Positions 18,882-28,008 of a DNA stretch of 64,000 bases are shown here, one piece after another; within the stretch, counting starts at the first letter, position 1; every line of letters begins with the position of its first letter. The notes below the pieces were generated by a model. It made no database searches. It had not been told where the DNA came from and saw only the letters and a program-made list of their open reading frames with translations. Source of the stretch: DATARN01 sp963851105 (lineage in GTDB: Bacteria; Actinomycetota; Acidimicrobiia; Acidimicrobiales; Palsa-688). The position numbers and the translations under genes are program-made. The DNA is taken from assembly GCA_963851105.1 (NCBI GenBank), contig CAWKNP010000007.1:124001-188000 (forward strand). The letters run 5' to 3'.

Positions 18882-20234
18882 TCATGCGAAAATGGGCCCT
18901 GTTTGGGGATACTCGGCGATGAGGGAGATCCGCAGATCGGTCAGAGGCGCGGCCAGCACCATCGGCCGGCCCCAGGCGATGACCGATTCCGGCGCCGGCT
19001 CGGTCCCGGTGGCTGGCTCCAGCCGGGCCCGGTCGATCGTGGCGAGCCAGTCGCTTCGACCATAGGCGGGGGAGCCGTTGACGCATACGAGCTCGATCCA
19101 GGACGGTTCGGCCTCAACCACGTTGAGCCATGGATCTTCTCGCCGGCGCTCGAGGACCACGAGGTCGGCCGGCCGGCCAGCTTCGATTGAACCCAGCTTG
19201 TCGGCCAGACCGGCGATGGCGGCCGCACCAGAGGTCACCATCTCGACCAACGCTTGGGACGAGACCGGGTGGCCCTGCTGCGCCAGTACCCGTCTGGCCA
19301 CCTTCAGTTCCGCCAGCAGGCTAAGGCTGCCACTGGGTAGCCAATCAGCGCCCACGGCCAAAGGCAACCCGACCGCCAGCGCGTCGGCGGCCGCGCTCGT
19401 CACCCCGTACAACCGCAGGTTCGACTGTGGCGACCACACCAACTTGGCACCCGCCTCGGCCATCTGGCCAAGCTGAGTGCGGTCAAGGCCAGTGCCGTGG
19501 ATCACGATCGTGGCCGAGGTGAGCGCCCCGAACGACACCAGGCGATCGAACTCCGCCGCCGAGACCGGGTCGTCGGGGCGGCCCTCGGCCAAGTGCAGAT
19601 AGAACGCATCGACCGTGCCGGTCGCGATCTGGGCCACGATCGACTTCAGGTAGTCGGCGGCTGGCGTCCCGGCGAACGGTAAGTCGATCAACGTTCGGGC
19701 CCGGGCGGCCCCGAAGATCGGGAGATCGACGTGGCGGACCACGCTGTGGGTGTCGGTGACCTCCCGGCCGCTCGCCCCCTGGATGGCGGTTACCCCGCCG
19801 ACGAGAGCCCGGACCTCGGCGTAGCGCTCCTGGGTACCGAGCGGTAGCGCGCCCAGCAGCCGGTTCTGAGGGTCGCGGATCAGCTGGCGGTAGATGTCAC
19901 TGGCCCGCCACTGGTATCGGTTGGCAAAGGTGTTCGGCGGCTCCCACGGCGCGAAGACGTTGAAATCGGGATGCCCGTGGAGGTCGATCAGCCCAGGAAG
20001 GATGACACCGTCGGTATCGAGCACGGGAACCGAATTCGGGCGGCGGCTGCCGACCGTGGCGATCAGTCCGTCGGGATTCACCGAAACAAACCCACGGCGC
20101 AACTCTTTCGCCGGGGTCAAGACGCTCCCTCGCAACGCAAAGCCACCGTGACTCGGTGCCCGCGGGGGTGGTGGTGCCGCCCCCGTACCCGACTGGTGGT
20201 ACGCCTCTTCGAAGTGGTCCGTGGTGTCGTCCAC
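18882..20234 (-). CDS. amidohydrolase-family protein (Atz/Trz, SAH/MTA deaminase-like)
   Basis: The 450-residue metal-dependent hydrolase has the first metal motif LIDLHGHPDFN, a HLAEG histidine-glutamate near the barrel strand 5, an IVIHGTG histidine and a VGADWLPSGS aspartate, as in the mononuclear-zinc Atz/Trz group that includes S-adenosylhomocysteine and methylthioadenosine deaminases. The HxH is part of HGH. Start is taken as the GTG at 20234 because upstream frame is Arg-rich and unlike the family. The substrate is not evident; no partner genes flank it. Confidence 0.82.
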   Translation of the reverse strand: MDDTTDHFEEAYHQSGTGAAPPPPRAPSHGGFALRGSVLTPAKELRRGFVSVNPDGLIATVGSRRPNSVPVLDTDGVILPGLIDLHGHPDFNVFAPWEPPNTFANRYQWRASDIYRQLIRDPQNRLLGALPLGTQERYAEVRALVGGVTAIQGASGREVTDTHSVVRHVDLPIFGAARARTLIDLPFAGTPAADYLKSIVAQIATGTVDAFYLHLAEGRPDDPVSAAEFDRLVSFGALTSATIVIHGTGLDRTQLGQMAEAGAKLVWSPQSNLRLYGVTSAAADALAVGLPLAVGADWLPSGSLSLLAELKVARRVLAQQGHPVSSQALVEMVTSGAAAIAGLADKLGSIEAGRPADLVVLERRREDPWLNVVEAEPSWIELVCVNGSPAYGRSDWLATIDRARLEPATGTEPAPESVIAWGRPMVLAAPLTDLRISLIAEYPQTGPIFA

Positions 20235-20547
20235 CGTTCCATCTTCGCACCGCCGTAGCCCGGGACTCTGGACACTGCGAGTGATGCCTCGCCAAACACC
20301 GCGGCCAGTCAACGGTGATCACCGGTATCGTCGCTGATAGATTCCCCATGATCCCGAGGCATCTGGTTTCGGCACTGGCGGAACAATCCGCGCCCGGCGC
20401 CGGAGTTTGAGCCCGTCGGCATCCGACCGAGGCACACCAGATGTCGCAGGCAGGCAATCCACCCTCGGTTCGCGGCCTCGGATTCAATGCGCGGAAGGCT
20501 GCGCAAATGGTCTGGCCATTAGGCCATCAGGGAAGGCGTAGGATGTC
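20235..20547. other. intergenic region with no recognisable gene
   Basis: This 313-base divergent spacer is less GC-rich than neighbours. It holds a small inverted repeat TGGCC-ATTA-GGCCA at about 20515-20528, just upstream of the next gene, and otherwise only short antisense frames. Confidence 0.5.
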
Positions 20548-21021
20548 ATGGCGATGAAAAGAAGCCGGTCAAGCGGAGAGCTCATTCCGATGCCCGAGAA
20601 GGCCGACATTGCCGCGCTCGTCGAGATAGGCCTAAAGAGGCTCCTCTGGGCACCGAAAGACGGGATCCTTTGGCTCGAGGGGAATCAGGTCACCTGCGGG
20701 TCCTGGCACTTCGAAGCCGGACACCGGTCGTCCGAGGTACTTGAAAGAATCTTCCAGGGTTCCCTCCGCGATTTCACTTGGAAGTGGTCGAGCGCGATGT
20801 ACGAAATGCACTTCTGGGACGCAGGAAAGCTGTACCGAATAAAGTTCCAAGGTGCATCAGACATATCTGAGGTTGCCCAAGATGCCGCCTCGAGCATTGA
20901 TTTGCCCGCCCTCAAGTTGGTCGCTATTGCGGAGCAGATAATGGATATTCATCGGGTGAAGGGCATACGGCATGCCTGGGAAACGGCCTTAAATGCCGCA
21001 TCTGGGTCACTTCCGGACTGA
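20548..21021 (+). CDS. hypothetical protein
   Basis: I do not recognise this 157-residue protein. It is mixed alpha/beta with several aromatic strands (LWAPKDGILWLEGNQV, FTWKWSSAMYEMHFWD) and a helical C-terminal third. No signal peptide or membrane helix is visible. Third codon positions are noticeably less GC-rich than those of neighbours, and the flanking spacers share this, which suggests recent acquisition. The ATG follows a GGAAGG-type ribosome site. There is no operon partner. Confidence 0.7.
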   Translation: MAMKRSRSSGELIPMPEKADIAALVEIGLKRLLWAPKDGILWLEGNQVTCGSWHFEAGHRSSEVLERIFQGSLRDFTWKWSSAMYEMHFWDAGKLYRIKFQGASDISEVAQDAASSIDLPALKLVAIAEQIMDIHRVKGIRHAWETALNAASGSLPD

Positions 21022-21134
21022 CAGCCGCGGTGTTCGCGCACCATCTCGAAGTGCGGCTACTCGATGCGCGGATTGGAGCGGGTACGGGTCGGATCTCGTC
21101 TGGTTAAAATCCGGTACCAATCCTTCAAATGGCG

Positions 21135-21647
21135 CTATCTCGGTCCGTTTGGCGCGGCCGCAGAATCGAGCTCCTTCCGCATGTGGACAGAGGTCTCTTG
21201 GTAGCCCAATGAGGTGTACAGGGATCGCGCGACTTCGTTGCGCGCGAACACGTTGAGTCCTAGGTGCGTCGCTCCATTAGCCCGAGCAAGTTCCTCAGCC
21301 AGCAGCATCGTCTTGCGTCCGTAGCCCCGGCCGCGTACTCCTTCGTCGATGGTGACATCCCAAACCCACCATCGCGCCGGATCTTTCCCCGCCGGCCCAA
21401 TCCACAGCTCGCCAACGCGCTTGCCGTCGAGGAGAACGCGTCCAACGAGCTGGCCCGGCGCCGGAGCTCCTGCTGGGAACATTCGATCCATCGAGGTTGC
21501 GACGTTCGCCTCCGCTTCGGCCATGGTGTCGCCTGCTGCCACCCGGTCATCGATGTACTCCGACCTACTTCGGAGGAGCCACACCGCTAACTCAGCGCGG
21601 CTCAGTTGCTCGAAGGTCACTTCGCTCACGGAATCAGAGTGGCTCAT
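21135..21647 (-). CDS. GNAT-family N-acetyltransferase
   Basis: The 170-residue protein shows the acetyl-CoA motif GVRGRGYGRKTML near residue 116 and the C-terminal LNVFARNEVARSLYTSLGYQ, both standard for GNAT acetyltransferases. Long N-terminal helix with repeated acidic residues resembles amine-modifying members. I favour the ATG at 21647 over 21680; neither has a strong Shine-Dalgarno. The gene is divergent from a small membrane protein gene. Confidence 0.87.
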   Translation of the reverse strand: MSHSDSVSEVTFEQLSRAELAVWLLRSRSEYIDDRVAAGDTMAEAEANVATSMDRMFPAGAPAPGQLVGRVLLDGKRVGELWIGPAGKDPARWWVWDVTIDEGVRGRGYGRKTMLLAEELARANGATHLGLNVFARNEVARSLYTSLGYQETSVHMRKELDSAAAPNGPR

Positions 21648-21742
21648 CGGGAGTGCATCGGGCGCTCGCCCTTCCAGCATTCACCTCCGTCCATACGGCG
21701 AACGGCCCCATCCGCTACGGCCCACCGCGCCGAAGAAGCCGT

Positions 21743-22195
21743 GTGAATCGGATCCTGACTGTGCTCTCGGCCATCGGAATCGCTGTCGGCGGCTACATCC
21801 ATTTCCACCTGTGGCAGGGGGTGTATCACCACGCCCCGATCCGCGAGATGTTCGTGCTCAATGTCGTCATGTCGGCCTTCCTCGCCATTGCCATCTTCAT
21901 CCCGACGCGAGTCACGGCGCTGGCCGGGGCGGCGCTGGCGGGGGGAAGCCTGGCGGCGCTCGGTCTGAGCCGTATTGCCAGTCTCCCGACCCCCCATGGC
22001 CGCTGGAGCGAGGTAGGGCTCGCCCCGGGTGGCCAGACATTCTTCGGGGTCAGCGACACCTTGATCGTGATCGTCGCCGAGGCGCTGGCGCTGGTCGCGT
22101 GTTTGGCGCTCCTGGCGGTGCGAAGCCGCAGTACCGTCGGCGCGGTGACCCGGCGCCGGGGCGCCCCGGTCCCGCAGTGGGCTATGCCGCTGTAG
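21743..22195 (+). CDS. small integral membrane protein, four predicted TM helices
   Basis: The 150-residue product has four hydrophobic stretches (about residues 4-24, 37-57, 60-80 and 105-128) with conserved-looking GGYIHFHLWQGVY between helices 1 and 2, a pattern seen in uncharacterised actinobacterial membrane proteins. The GTG at 21743 is chosen because translation upstream is Arg/Pro-rich. Role unknown. Confidence 0.7.
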   Translation: MNRILTVLSAIGIAVGGYIHFHLWQGVYHHAPIREMFVLNVVMSAFLAIAIFIPTRVTALAGAALAGGSLAALGLSRIASLPTPHGRWSEVGLAPGGQTFFGVSDTLIVIVAEALALVACLALLAVRSRSTVGAVTRRRGAPVPQWAMPL

Positions 22196-22233
22196 GCACT
22201 CTTCTTGCCGCCATCGTGGCCTGGTGGCCGGCG

Positions 22234-23019
22234 TCAGCGGATAGGGCTTTTGGTCTGGGAGCGGGGCGCAGGCGGGCCGGTGAGCTGGAGGATGACGGCG
22301 TCGGGGAGGGTCCGGGCGACGAAGGCCTTCGCGACGTCGGTGAGTTTGGCGTTGTGGTCCCGGGCATACATGCGCAGCCGGCTAAACGCCTCATCGACGG
22401 AGATCGCGGCCCGTTCCGCCAAAGCACCCTTTGCCTGCTCGACCGCCACCCGGCTGTTGAGCGCACCCTGCAACTGGGCGGTGATCTCCTGGGTCCGGTG
22501 AGCGCTCTGATGCTGGAGCAAGGTGATCGTGGCGGCATGGGCGAGGGCCTGGGCGGCGGCGGCGTCGACGTCGGACAAGAGCCCCACGTCGGCCATGAAC
22601 AGGTTCAAGGTGCCGACTACCTGTTCCCGCAGCCGCATCGGGAAGGCATGCACCGCCCGCAGTCCGGCCTCGATCGCGAGGGGCCCGAATGCCGGCCACG
22701 GACCGGTCTCCAGGTCGTCGTAGACCACCGCCTTACCCCGGCGGAACGAGTCGAGGCACGGGCCTTCCATGTTCTGGATCTGGAACAGCTCGAGCACCCC
22801 CACCTGCTCGCTCGATTCCGCCACCACCTGGAGGGCGCCATGAGCGTCGACGAGCATTATCCCGGACGCGGTCGCGCCGAGGACGTCGACACAACGCTCG
22901 GTCAGGAGGGTCAGAACCTCAATCGGGTCGAAATCGTCGACCAGCGTGTCCGCCAAGACGAGAAATGTTTCGGCGAGTTGCAACTCGCGTGCTGCCAAAA
23001 CCGGTTCCTTTCCTATCAT
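22234..23019 (-). CDS. GAF and ANTAR domain transcription antitermination regulator
   Basis: The 261-residue protein has an N-terminal GAF sensor domain (about residues 25-165) and a C-terminal ANTAR RNA-binding domain beginning near 178, with the typical VEQAKGALAERAAISVDEAF. ANTAR proteins bind dual hexaloop RNA hairpins and prevent termination. A GAF ligand is not predictable. It is divergent from the ECF sigma operon across a 300-base spacer, which is large enough for regulatory elements on both sides. Confidence 0.9.
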   Translation of the reverse strand: MIGKEPVLAARELQLAETFLVLADTLVDDFDPIEVLTLLTERCVDVLGATASGIMLVDAHGALQVVAESSEQVGVLELFQIQNMEGPCLDSFRRGKAVVYDDLETGPWPAFGPLAIEAGLRAVHAFPMRLREQVVGTLNLFMADVGLLSDVDAAAAQALAHAATITLLQHQSAHRTQEITAQLQGALNSRVAVEQAKGALAERAAISVDEAFSRLRMYARDHNAKLTDVAKAFVARTLPDAVILQLTGPPAPRSQTKSPIR

Positions 23020-23317
23020 CTTTCAGCCAGGACAAACCATAGTGGTCGTACCCCCGAGGAAGACTCGGTAGTCACGGGTCGAAACGGATTCTGCGGGCCA
23101 CGACTTCGCCGCCAGATCGGTGCCATCTCGGGCGCTGCAAACGACTCCGGGGAAACGGTAGTCGGTCGCCGGCGCGGGCCTTGCGCCTGCTCGCCCCTGA
23201 TACCGTAGGAGTAGTTCGGTTGCCCAGGCTCGTCTACGTGGCCAAGAGGGTGACCGTGCGTCGCTCGAGACCCCGGTGACGTGCACAGCCCATCGTGCAA
23301 CCCCGGGGAAACATGCG

Positions 23318-23551
23318 ATGACCGCTTCTCAGGCGAACCCACCGGTAACGGGACCTTTGGTGTCCCGCAGCACCGACCTGCAGGTGGATCGGCACCTGCG
23401 ACTCGTCCGCGATGGCGCCTCGCCGCGGGTGGGGCCGGGTGATGGTTGCCATGGTGATGACGAGGTGCTGGCGGTTCTGGCCGAAGCCCTCGAGGAGCGA
23501 CAGGCCATGGGACGCCCCTTCGACGCCGTCGTTGGCGATCTGTGGCGATGA
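23318..23551 (+). CDS. small protein coupled to ECF sigma gene
   Basis: The 77-residue frame ends in the TGA of an ATGA overlap with the sigma factor start, and its C-terminal half (EVLAVLAEALEERQAMG) is helix-like with GC-rich third codon positions. No family is recognised. It might be a sigma-regulating peptide, but the case rests only on position and codon use. Confidence 0.4.
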   Translation: MTASQANPPVTGPLVSRSTDLQVDRHLRLVRDGASPRVGPGDGCHGDDEVLAVLAEALEERQAMGRPFDAVVGDLWR

Positions 23552-24093
23552 CGATCGCGATGCGCCCATCCGACGATGAGCTCGTCGATGCTGTCGCGGG
23601 CGGAGACGGCTCGGCGCTCGGAACGATCTGGGCCCGATACCAGAGCGAACTCCAGGCGCACATTCGCCGCCTCCTCGGACCAAGCGCTCCCGTGGAGGAG
23701 ATTGCCCAGGATGTCTTCCTCCGTTTCTGGACAACCGCCGGCCGCTTCGACGCCCGGCAGGGGCCCCTTCGCGCCTATCTCCACCTCATCGCCAAGGGAA
23801 AAGCCCTGGACTGGATCCGTTCCGAGAGGGCACGTCGCCAGCGCGAGGGCAACTACCGCCGGACCGCGCCCGGTGATCGCACCGAGGCGGTGGAGATGCG
23901 CTCGGCTGTGGAGTCGCTTCCCCTGAAGGAGCACCGTGCCATCTGGCTCGCCTACTACATGGGCTTCACCTACCGCCAGGTCGCGACGATCCTCGGCATC
24001 CCCGAAGGGACTGCAAAAGCCCAACTGGGCTCGGCGTTGCGTCGCCTGCGCTGTCTCGTCGCCGACGACCCGGAGCCCGCCTGCTCGCCGTAG
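23548..24093 (+). CDS. ECF-type RNA polymerase sigma factor
   Basis: The 181-residue sigma factor contains region 2 (VEEIAQDVFLRFWTTAGRFD) and region 4 (FTYRQVATILGIPEGTAKAQLGSALRRLR), the promoter -10 and -35 binding domains. It is very similar in layout to the second ECF factor at 29930. No anti-sigma factor with a recognisable domain follows; the small upstream frame and a divergent GAF-ANTAR gene are the neighbours. The ATG at 23548 is used because of the overlap; ATG 23560 is an alternative. Confidence 0.9.
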   Translation: MTIAMRPSDDELVDAVAGGDGSALGTIWARYQSELQAHIRRLLGPSAPVEEIAQDVFLRFWTTAGRFDARQGPLRAYLHLIAKGKALDWIRSERARRQREGNYRRTAPGDRTEAVEMRSAVESLPLKEHRAIWLAYYMGFTYRQVATILGIPEGTAKAQLGSALRRLRCLVADDPEPACSP

Positions 24094-24120
24094 CGGCAGT
24101 TGATCGGTAGCGTCGACAGC

Positions 24121-24987
24121 ATGGAACTCAGCCTGCACATCGCTAACTTCAACTGGCCGGGTCAGCCGGGAAGCATTGCGGCAACCCTTGCGGCGACCGC
24201 CCAAGCGGCGGAGGAAGCGGGCGTCGCCGAGTTGAGCTTCATGGACCACTGGTTCCAGATGGACCAGTTCGCGCCGGTTGACGACCCGATGCTCGAGGGA
24301 TACACCTCCCTCGGCTTCATGGCAGCGCACACCAGCACCATGAAGCTGGGCTTGCTGGTGACCGGCGTGACCTACCGCTATCCGGGCCTGCTGGCCAAGA
24401 TCGTCACCACGTTGGACGTACTCTCGGGGGGCCGGGCGCAGCTCGGAATCGGCGCCGCCTGGTACGAACGCGAGCATCTCGGCCTTGGGGTGCCCTTTCC
24501 GCCTGTCACTGAGCGCTTCGAGCGTCTCGAAGAGACTCTCCAGATCTGCCTCCAGATGTGGAGCGACAACGACGGGCCCTACCAAGGCAAGCACTACCAG
24601 TTGGCCGCCACCCTGTGCTCGCCCCGCCCGATCAGCCAACCCCGCCCGAAGATCCTCATCGGCGGCAGCGGTGAGCGCAAGACGCTCCGCCTGGTCGCCC
24701 GCTATGCCGACGCCTGCAACCTCTTCGGAGCGGGGCCCGACGCCGTGGCCCACAAGCTCGACGTCCTGCGCCATCACTGTGACGCCGAAGGCCGCGACTA
24801 CTCGACTATCGAGCCGACCATTCTGGCCTTTGGCAACCCCCTCGACGATACCGACGGGTTCCTCGATCAGATGGCGAAATATGCTGCCCTCGGTGTGAAA
24901 AGTGCCGCCATCATGCCGATGGGCGATCCCGTCGAGTTGACCCGGCAGCTGGGGAAAAAGGTCATCCCCGCGCTGGCGGAGTTGTAG
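24121..24987 (+). CDS. LLM-class F420-dependent oxidoreductase
   Basis: This 288-residue TIM-barrel protein belongs to the luciferase-like monooxygenase group that uses F420 in actinobacteria. Signature pieces are FMDHWFQM near residue 41, RAQLGIGAAWYEREHLGLG near 106 and PILIGGSGERKTLRL-like PKILIGGSGERKTLRLVARY near 178. The ATG at 24121 gives the expected short N-terminus; a GTG/ATG farther upstream would overlap the sigma region spacer. Substrate is unknown, and no F420 synthesis gene is present here. Confidence 0.9.
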   Translation: MELSLHIANFNWPGQPGSIAATLAATAQAAEEAGVAELSFMDHWFQMDQFAPVDDPMLEGYTSLGFMAAHTSTMKLGLLVTGVTYRYPGLLAKIVTTLDVLSGGRAQLGIGAAWYEREHLGLGVPFPPVTERFERLEETLQICLQMWSDNDGPYQGKHYQLAATLCSPRPISQPRPKILIGGSGERKTLRLVARYADACNLFGAGPDAVAHKLDVLRHHCDAEGRDYSTIEPTILAFGNPLDDTDGFLDQMAKYAALGVKSAAIMPMGDPVELTRQLGKKVIPALAEL

Positions 24988-25026
24988 GCGCCGAGCCTCG
25001 AGGAGAGGCACCCCACTACTCTTCGC

Positions 25027-26364
25027 ATGGTGACCATCGAGGGCGCCAACTCGACCAACGCGGTCGATCTGATCCGGTCCTTCGTCTCCCAATCGTCGCG
25101 GACGTCCGAGGCAGCGGCCGACTTTACCCCGGCCCAGATCGATGCGGTCTGCCACGAGCTGGGCGTTGCGCCCGGCGCGGCCGCGATGGCCAGGCCGCTG
25201 CTCATGGCCTCGGTTCACGCCTTCGCCGCCGACCATGCCCTGCGGTCACCTACCGCCAATTCTCGATGCTGGTCGCAGTGGTTCTTCCGCATGGCGGGAC
25301 GGGTTTGCCACGTTGGCTGCACCGACATCCCCGAGCTGGTGGCGGCTTTTCACGACGCCATGGCCGCCCTGCCGCCGCCGGCACAGCCCATGCCGTGGCT
25401 CATCACCGATATCAAAGCGTCAATCGCGGGCGCGCTGGCCTGGGAGCTGCTCGAGATTCCCGACGCCCAGGGCCAGGTTCACATGACCGATGGCGAGTTT
25501 GTCGAGCTCTTCACGCTCTACACGCACCAGCTGCATTTTGACGCGGACGCCATCGGCGGGTTCCTGGCCGGACATCCCGACTCGCGCACAAATCCGGTTA
25601 AGGCGTCGTTCGGCTTTTTCGGACAATGCGTTCGTGGCGACCAGATGAAGGCAATTGGCATGTTGAGCGGAAATGATTTCGGCGAGCATGTTCTGCCCCT
25701 CTCGGCCGCCAAGCTCATTTCCTACGTTTTGCATGCCGCGCCACCGCAACGTTCTTCCTATGTGGAATCCAACGACCTTCCCGAGGAGATGCTGACGGCG
25801 TTCTCCACGGCGCTCAACGTGTGGCGCGCCCACGGTGGCGGGGTGCAGTTCCTCACCGCTCAAGCCGGTTACGCCGCCCTGGTCGATGACGCCGGCGGTG
25901 TCGTCAGCTCCATCAACAGCGCGTTGCACATCCTGTCGGGGTCGGGGAGGGTCGCACCGACGGACTTCCTCAATCTGACCAGATTGCGCAGCGAGTTGCT
26001 GGAGCGGGTCCACGTATCCCAGGAGCTTCAGGGCGTGCGGTCCTTGCGGGCCGACGCCGACCACGCCCTTGCCGTTGCCAAGGAAAGCTCAACTCAGATC
26101 CCGACCGTCGTCGGTCTCTTCGCGGCGGTGATCGCCCTCGTCATCGGGTCGTCGCAGCTGGCGCAGGGGATCCCGGCGCGCAGCCGGATCCTGGTGGTGG
26201 CGGCGCTTGGGACGGTCCTGCTCACCTTTGTCGTGGCGCTGGCGGGCATCGTCAGATTCATGGCCGGTACGAAGGTCTCGGTGGCACGCCTGGGGCTGTT
26301 CATGATCAGCGCCGCCGCTGTCGCCGGCGCCATCCTGGCGGTGCTGTACTGGGCGGCGGGATAG
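25027..26364 (+). CDS. uncharacterised protein with three C-terminal TM helices
   Basis: I do not recognise this 445-residue protein. About 350 residues of mostly helical soluble sequence are followed by a coiled-coil-like stretch (RSLRADADHALAVAKE) and three hydrophobic helices near 360-380, 388-412 and 420-443. That layout suggests a cytosolic domain held at the membrane. It follows the LLM gene with a 39-base gap and converges on the DUF5995 gene, 4 bases away. No enzymatic motif is apparent. Confidence 0.75.
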   Translation: MVTIEGANSTNAVDLIRSFVSQSSRTSEAAADFTPAQIDAVCHELGVAPGAAAMARPLLMASVHAFAADHALRSPTANSRCWSQWFFRMAGRVCHVGCTDIPELVAAFHDAMAALPPPAQPMPWLITDIKASIAGALAWELLEIPDAQGQVHMTDGEFVELFTLYTHQLHFDADAIGGFLAGHPDSRTNPVKASFGFFGQCVRGDQMKAIGMLSGNDFGEHVLPLSAAKLISYVLHAAPPQRSSYVESNDLPEEMLTAFSTALNVWRAHGGGVQFLTAQAGYAALVDDAGGVVSSINSALHILSGSGRVAPTDFLNLTRLRSELLERVHVSQELQGVRSLRADADHALAVAKESSTQIPTVVGLFAAVIALVIGSSQLAQGIPARSRILVVAALGTVLLTFVVALAGIVRFMAGTKVSVARLGLFMISAAAVAGAILAVLYWAAG

Positions 26365-26368
26365 GGAT

Positions 26369-27079
26369 CTAGGGCTCCGCGATCAGCAGGCAGCGGCTGG
26401 CCATGGCGACGGTGCGGCCGAGCGAGTTCATCATGAGCGAGTTGGCCAGCGGGTGGTCGTGGAAGTCCCACAACGCCCGAGCGGTCGACCAGGCGACGTC
26501 TCGGGCCGCGTTGATGCTCCAGTTGGCCAGAACATTGACGACGGCGTGGAGGTGCTGGTCCATCTTGAGGGCGATCCCCGCCTCGAACGACTCCCGCACC
26601 GACTGCTCCGCGGCATCGAGAAGTTGGTCGACCTTCTGGTAGTCGTCGTGGTGGTTGCCGATGTCGGGAGCGGTGTTGAGCTCCTGGCAGGTGGTGATCA
26701 ACGCCACCGGGAGGTCATGGTTGATGTGGGCATTCATCCCCGCCAGCGCGAACTGGATGGGTTCGATCCCCGGGGTCAGGCGCCGCTCCAGGAGGGGCTG
26801 CCAGGCATCGGGCAGCTTGCCGGGATCGGTGGAGGCGGCGTCGACGGCGTCGAAGTACAGATTGGCGAACACGACGTCCATGTGGGCCAGGAACGTGGGA
26901 TCGTCGAAAAAGCCCTTCTGGATATGGTCGTTGACCCCTTGCGTCACCTCGAGGTACATGCGGTTGAAACATGCCAACCCGTCGGCGGTGGGCAATGCCT
27001 CGTCGATGGCCTGCATGCGGGCGATGGCCTCGTCAACTGTCGTCACCGGTGGTCCACTGGGGAGTGCGGGCGCAGGCAT
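26369..27079 (-). CDS. DUF5995-family protein
   Basis: The 236-residue product matches DUF5995: CFNRMYLEVTQGV near residue 38, HMDVVFANLYFDA near 66, QFALAGMNAHINHDLP near 111 and a helical C-terminus. Conserved histidines in NAHINHD suggest metal or substrate binding, but the function of the family is unknown. Cytosolic. It stands alone, convergent with the preceding gene. Confidence 0.88.
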   Translation of the reverse strand: MPAPALPSGPPVTTVDEAIARMQAIDEALPTADGLACFNRMYLEVTQGVNDHIQKGFFDDPTFLAHMDVVFANLYFDAVDAASTDPGKLPDAWQPLLERRLTPGIEPIQFALAGMNAHINHDLPVALITTCQELNTAPDIGNHHDDYQKVDQLLDAAEQSVRESFEAGIALKMDQHLHAVVNVLANWSINAARDVAWSTARALWDFHDHPLANSLMMNSLGRTVAMASRCLLIAEP

Positions 27080-27204
27080 CGACCCATGATAGATCCGGTC
27101 CCGTCGGACAGTCCCTGGTTCGGGACGCGCCGACGGGACAGCCCGAGGGCGCGCTGCGCCGTACCGAGCTGTCCCGCCACACCGAGAGATTGACGGTTAC
27201 ACGG

Positions 27205-27828
27205 TTAGACGCCGCACGCCGAGTGCGTGGACCACTGCCCCCAGCCGGAACGCCCCTGGAGCTTCTGGGCCATGGCGTCTTGCACCGGGGGCGGGGCCTG
27301 GCTCGGCAAGCCCGTGCCCCCGAGGCTCCGCCAGGTGCTCAGGAGGAACTGGTAGGCGCCGTAGTACCCGTTGCCGGTGTTGGTTGCGTAGTTGCCCCCC
27401 GATTCTCGGGAACGGATGCACGCCCAAACTCCTCCCGCCGAGCCCCCCGAAGCCCGTACGGCTGGGGCGGGCGGGGCACTAGGGATCGCCGCCGGGGCCA
27501 AAGGCGGCGCGGGCGATGCCGCGGCGGGGACCGCGGTCACCGAAAGCACCGCGGCTGCGGCCGCGGCCGGAGGCAATGCCGGGATGGCAGGGGCCACGAA
27601 GTCAATCAGGGTCACCTGCGGGAGGCTCCGCGGGCCGGGTGGTTGGACGGGGGAATGGCCACGCGCTACGAGGCGCGACGACCGCTTTAATCGGATTGGG
27701 GCCCCGGAAATGAGCGGGCCTTTGGATCTCGTCGGTGAAAAGGTAAAACTTGCGCTAGGCGCTACGGAGGCGGCACATATGCCGCCCACGGTGACTACAG
27801 AAAAGACAAGCCGTGCTCGTCCTCGCAT
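27205..27828 (-). CDS. secreted Rpf-like transglycosylase (resuscitation-promoting factor domain)
   Basis: The 207-residue protein has an N-terminal signal peptide ending near ASVAPSAS, a long Ala/Pro-rich linker and a C-terminal Rpf domain of about 75 residues: WACIRSRESGGNYATNTGNG with the catalytic glutamate, YYGAYQFLLSTWRSLGG and a final GWGQWSTHSACGV with a second cysteine for a disulfide. Rpf proteins cleave peptidoglycan and promote regrowth from dormancy. The ATG at 27828 has GAGGAG seven bases upstream. A 180-base, AT-richer leader precedes it. Confidence 0.9.
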   Translation of the reverse strand: MRGRARLVFSVVTVGGICAASVAPSASFTFSPTRSKGPLISGAPIRLKRSSRLVARGHSPVQPPGPRSLPQVTLIDFVAPAIPALPPAAAAAAVLSVTAVPAAASPAPPLAPAAIPSAPPAPAVRASGGSAGGVWACIRSRESGGNYATNTGNGYYGAYQFLLSTWRSLGGTGLPSQAPPPVQDAMAQKLQGRSGWGQWSTHSACGV

Positions 27829-28008
27829 GTTGACTCCTCGGGTCGTGCGCCCGGAGATGGGCGTCGTGCTCTGGTGTTGTCTCGAGCGAGCGAAGCCGTG
27901 CTAATTACGCACAGACCGCTCCAATGTGGACGTATCGGCGCTCCCTTCGGTTAGGTGACCGCGTCACGATACAGGCAAGCCGCCGCTATTCAGCCAACCG
28001 GACGAATA

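Noticed and set aside
23329..25236. 635-residue minus-strand frame opposite the sigma factor and LLM oxidoreductase
   Set aside because: Composition is that of an antisense shadow, and the plus-strand genes have full family motifs.
27829..28008. Cyclic-di-AMP (ydaO) riboswitch upstream of the Rpf-like gene
   Set aside because: Such riboswitches often precede rpf genes, but I could not find the conserved core here; the 180-base leader stays unexplained.
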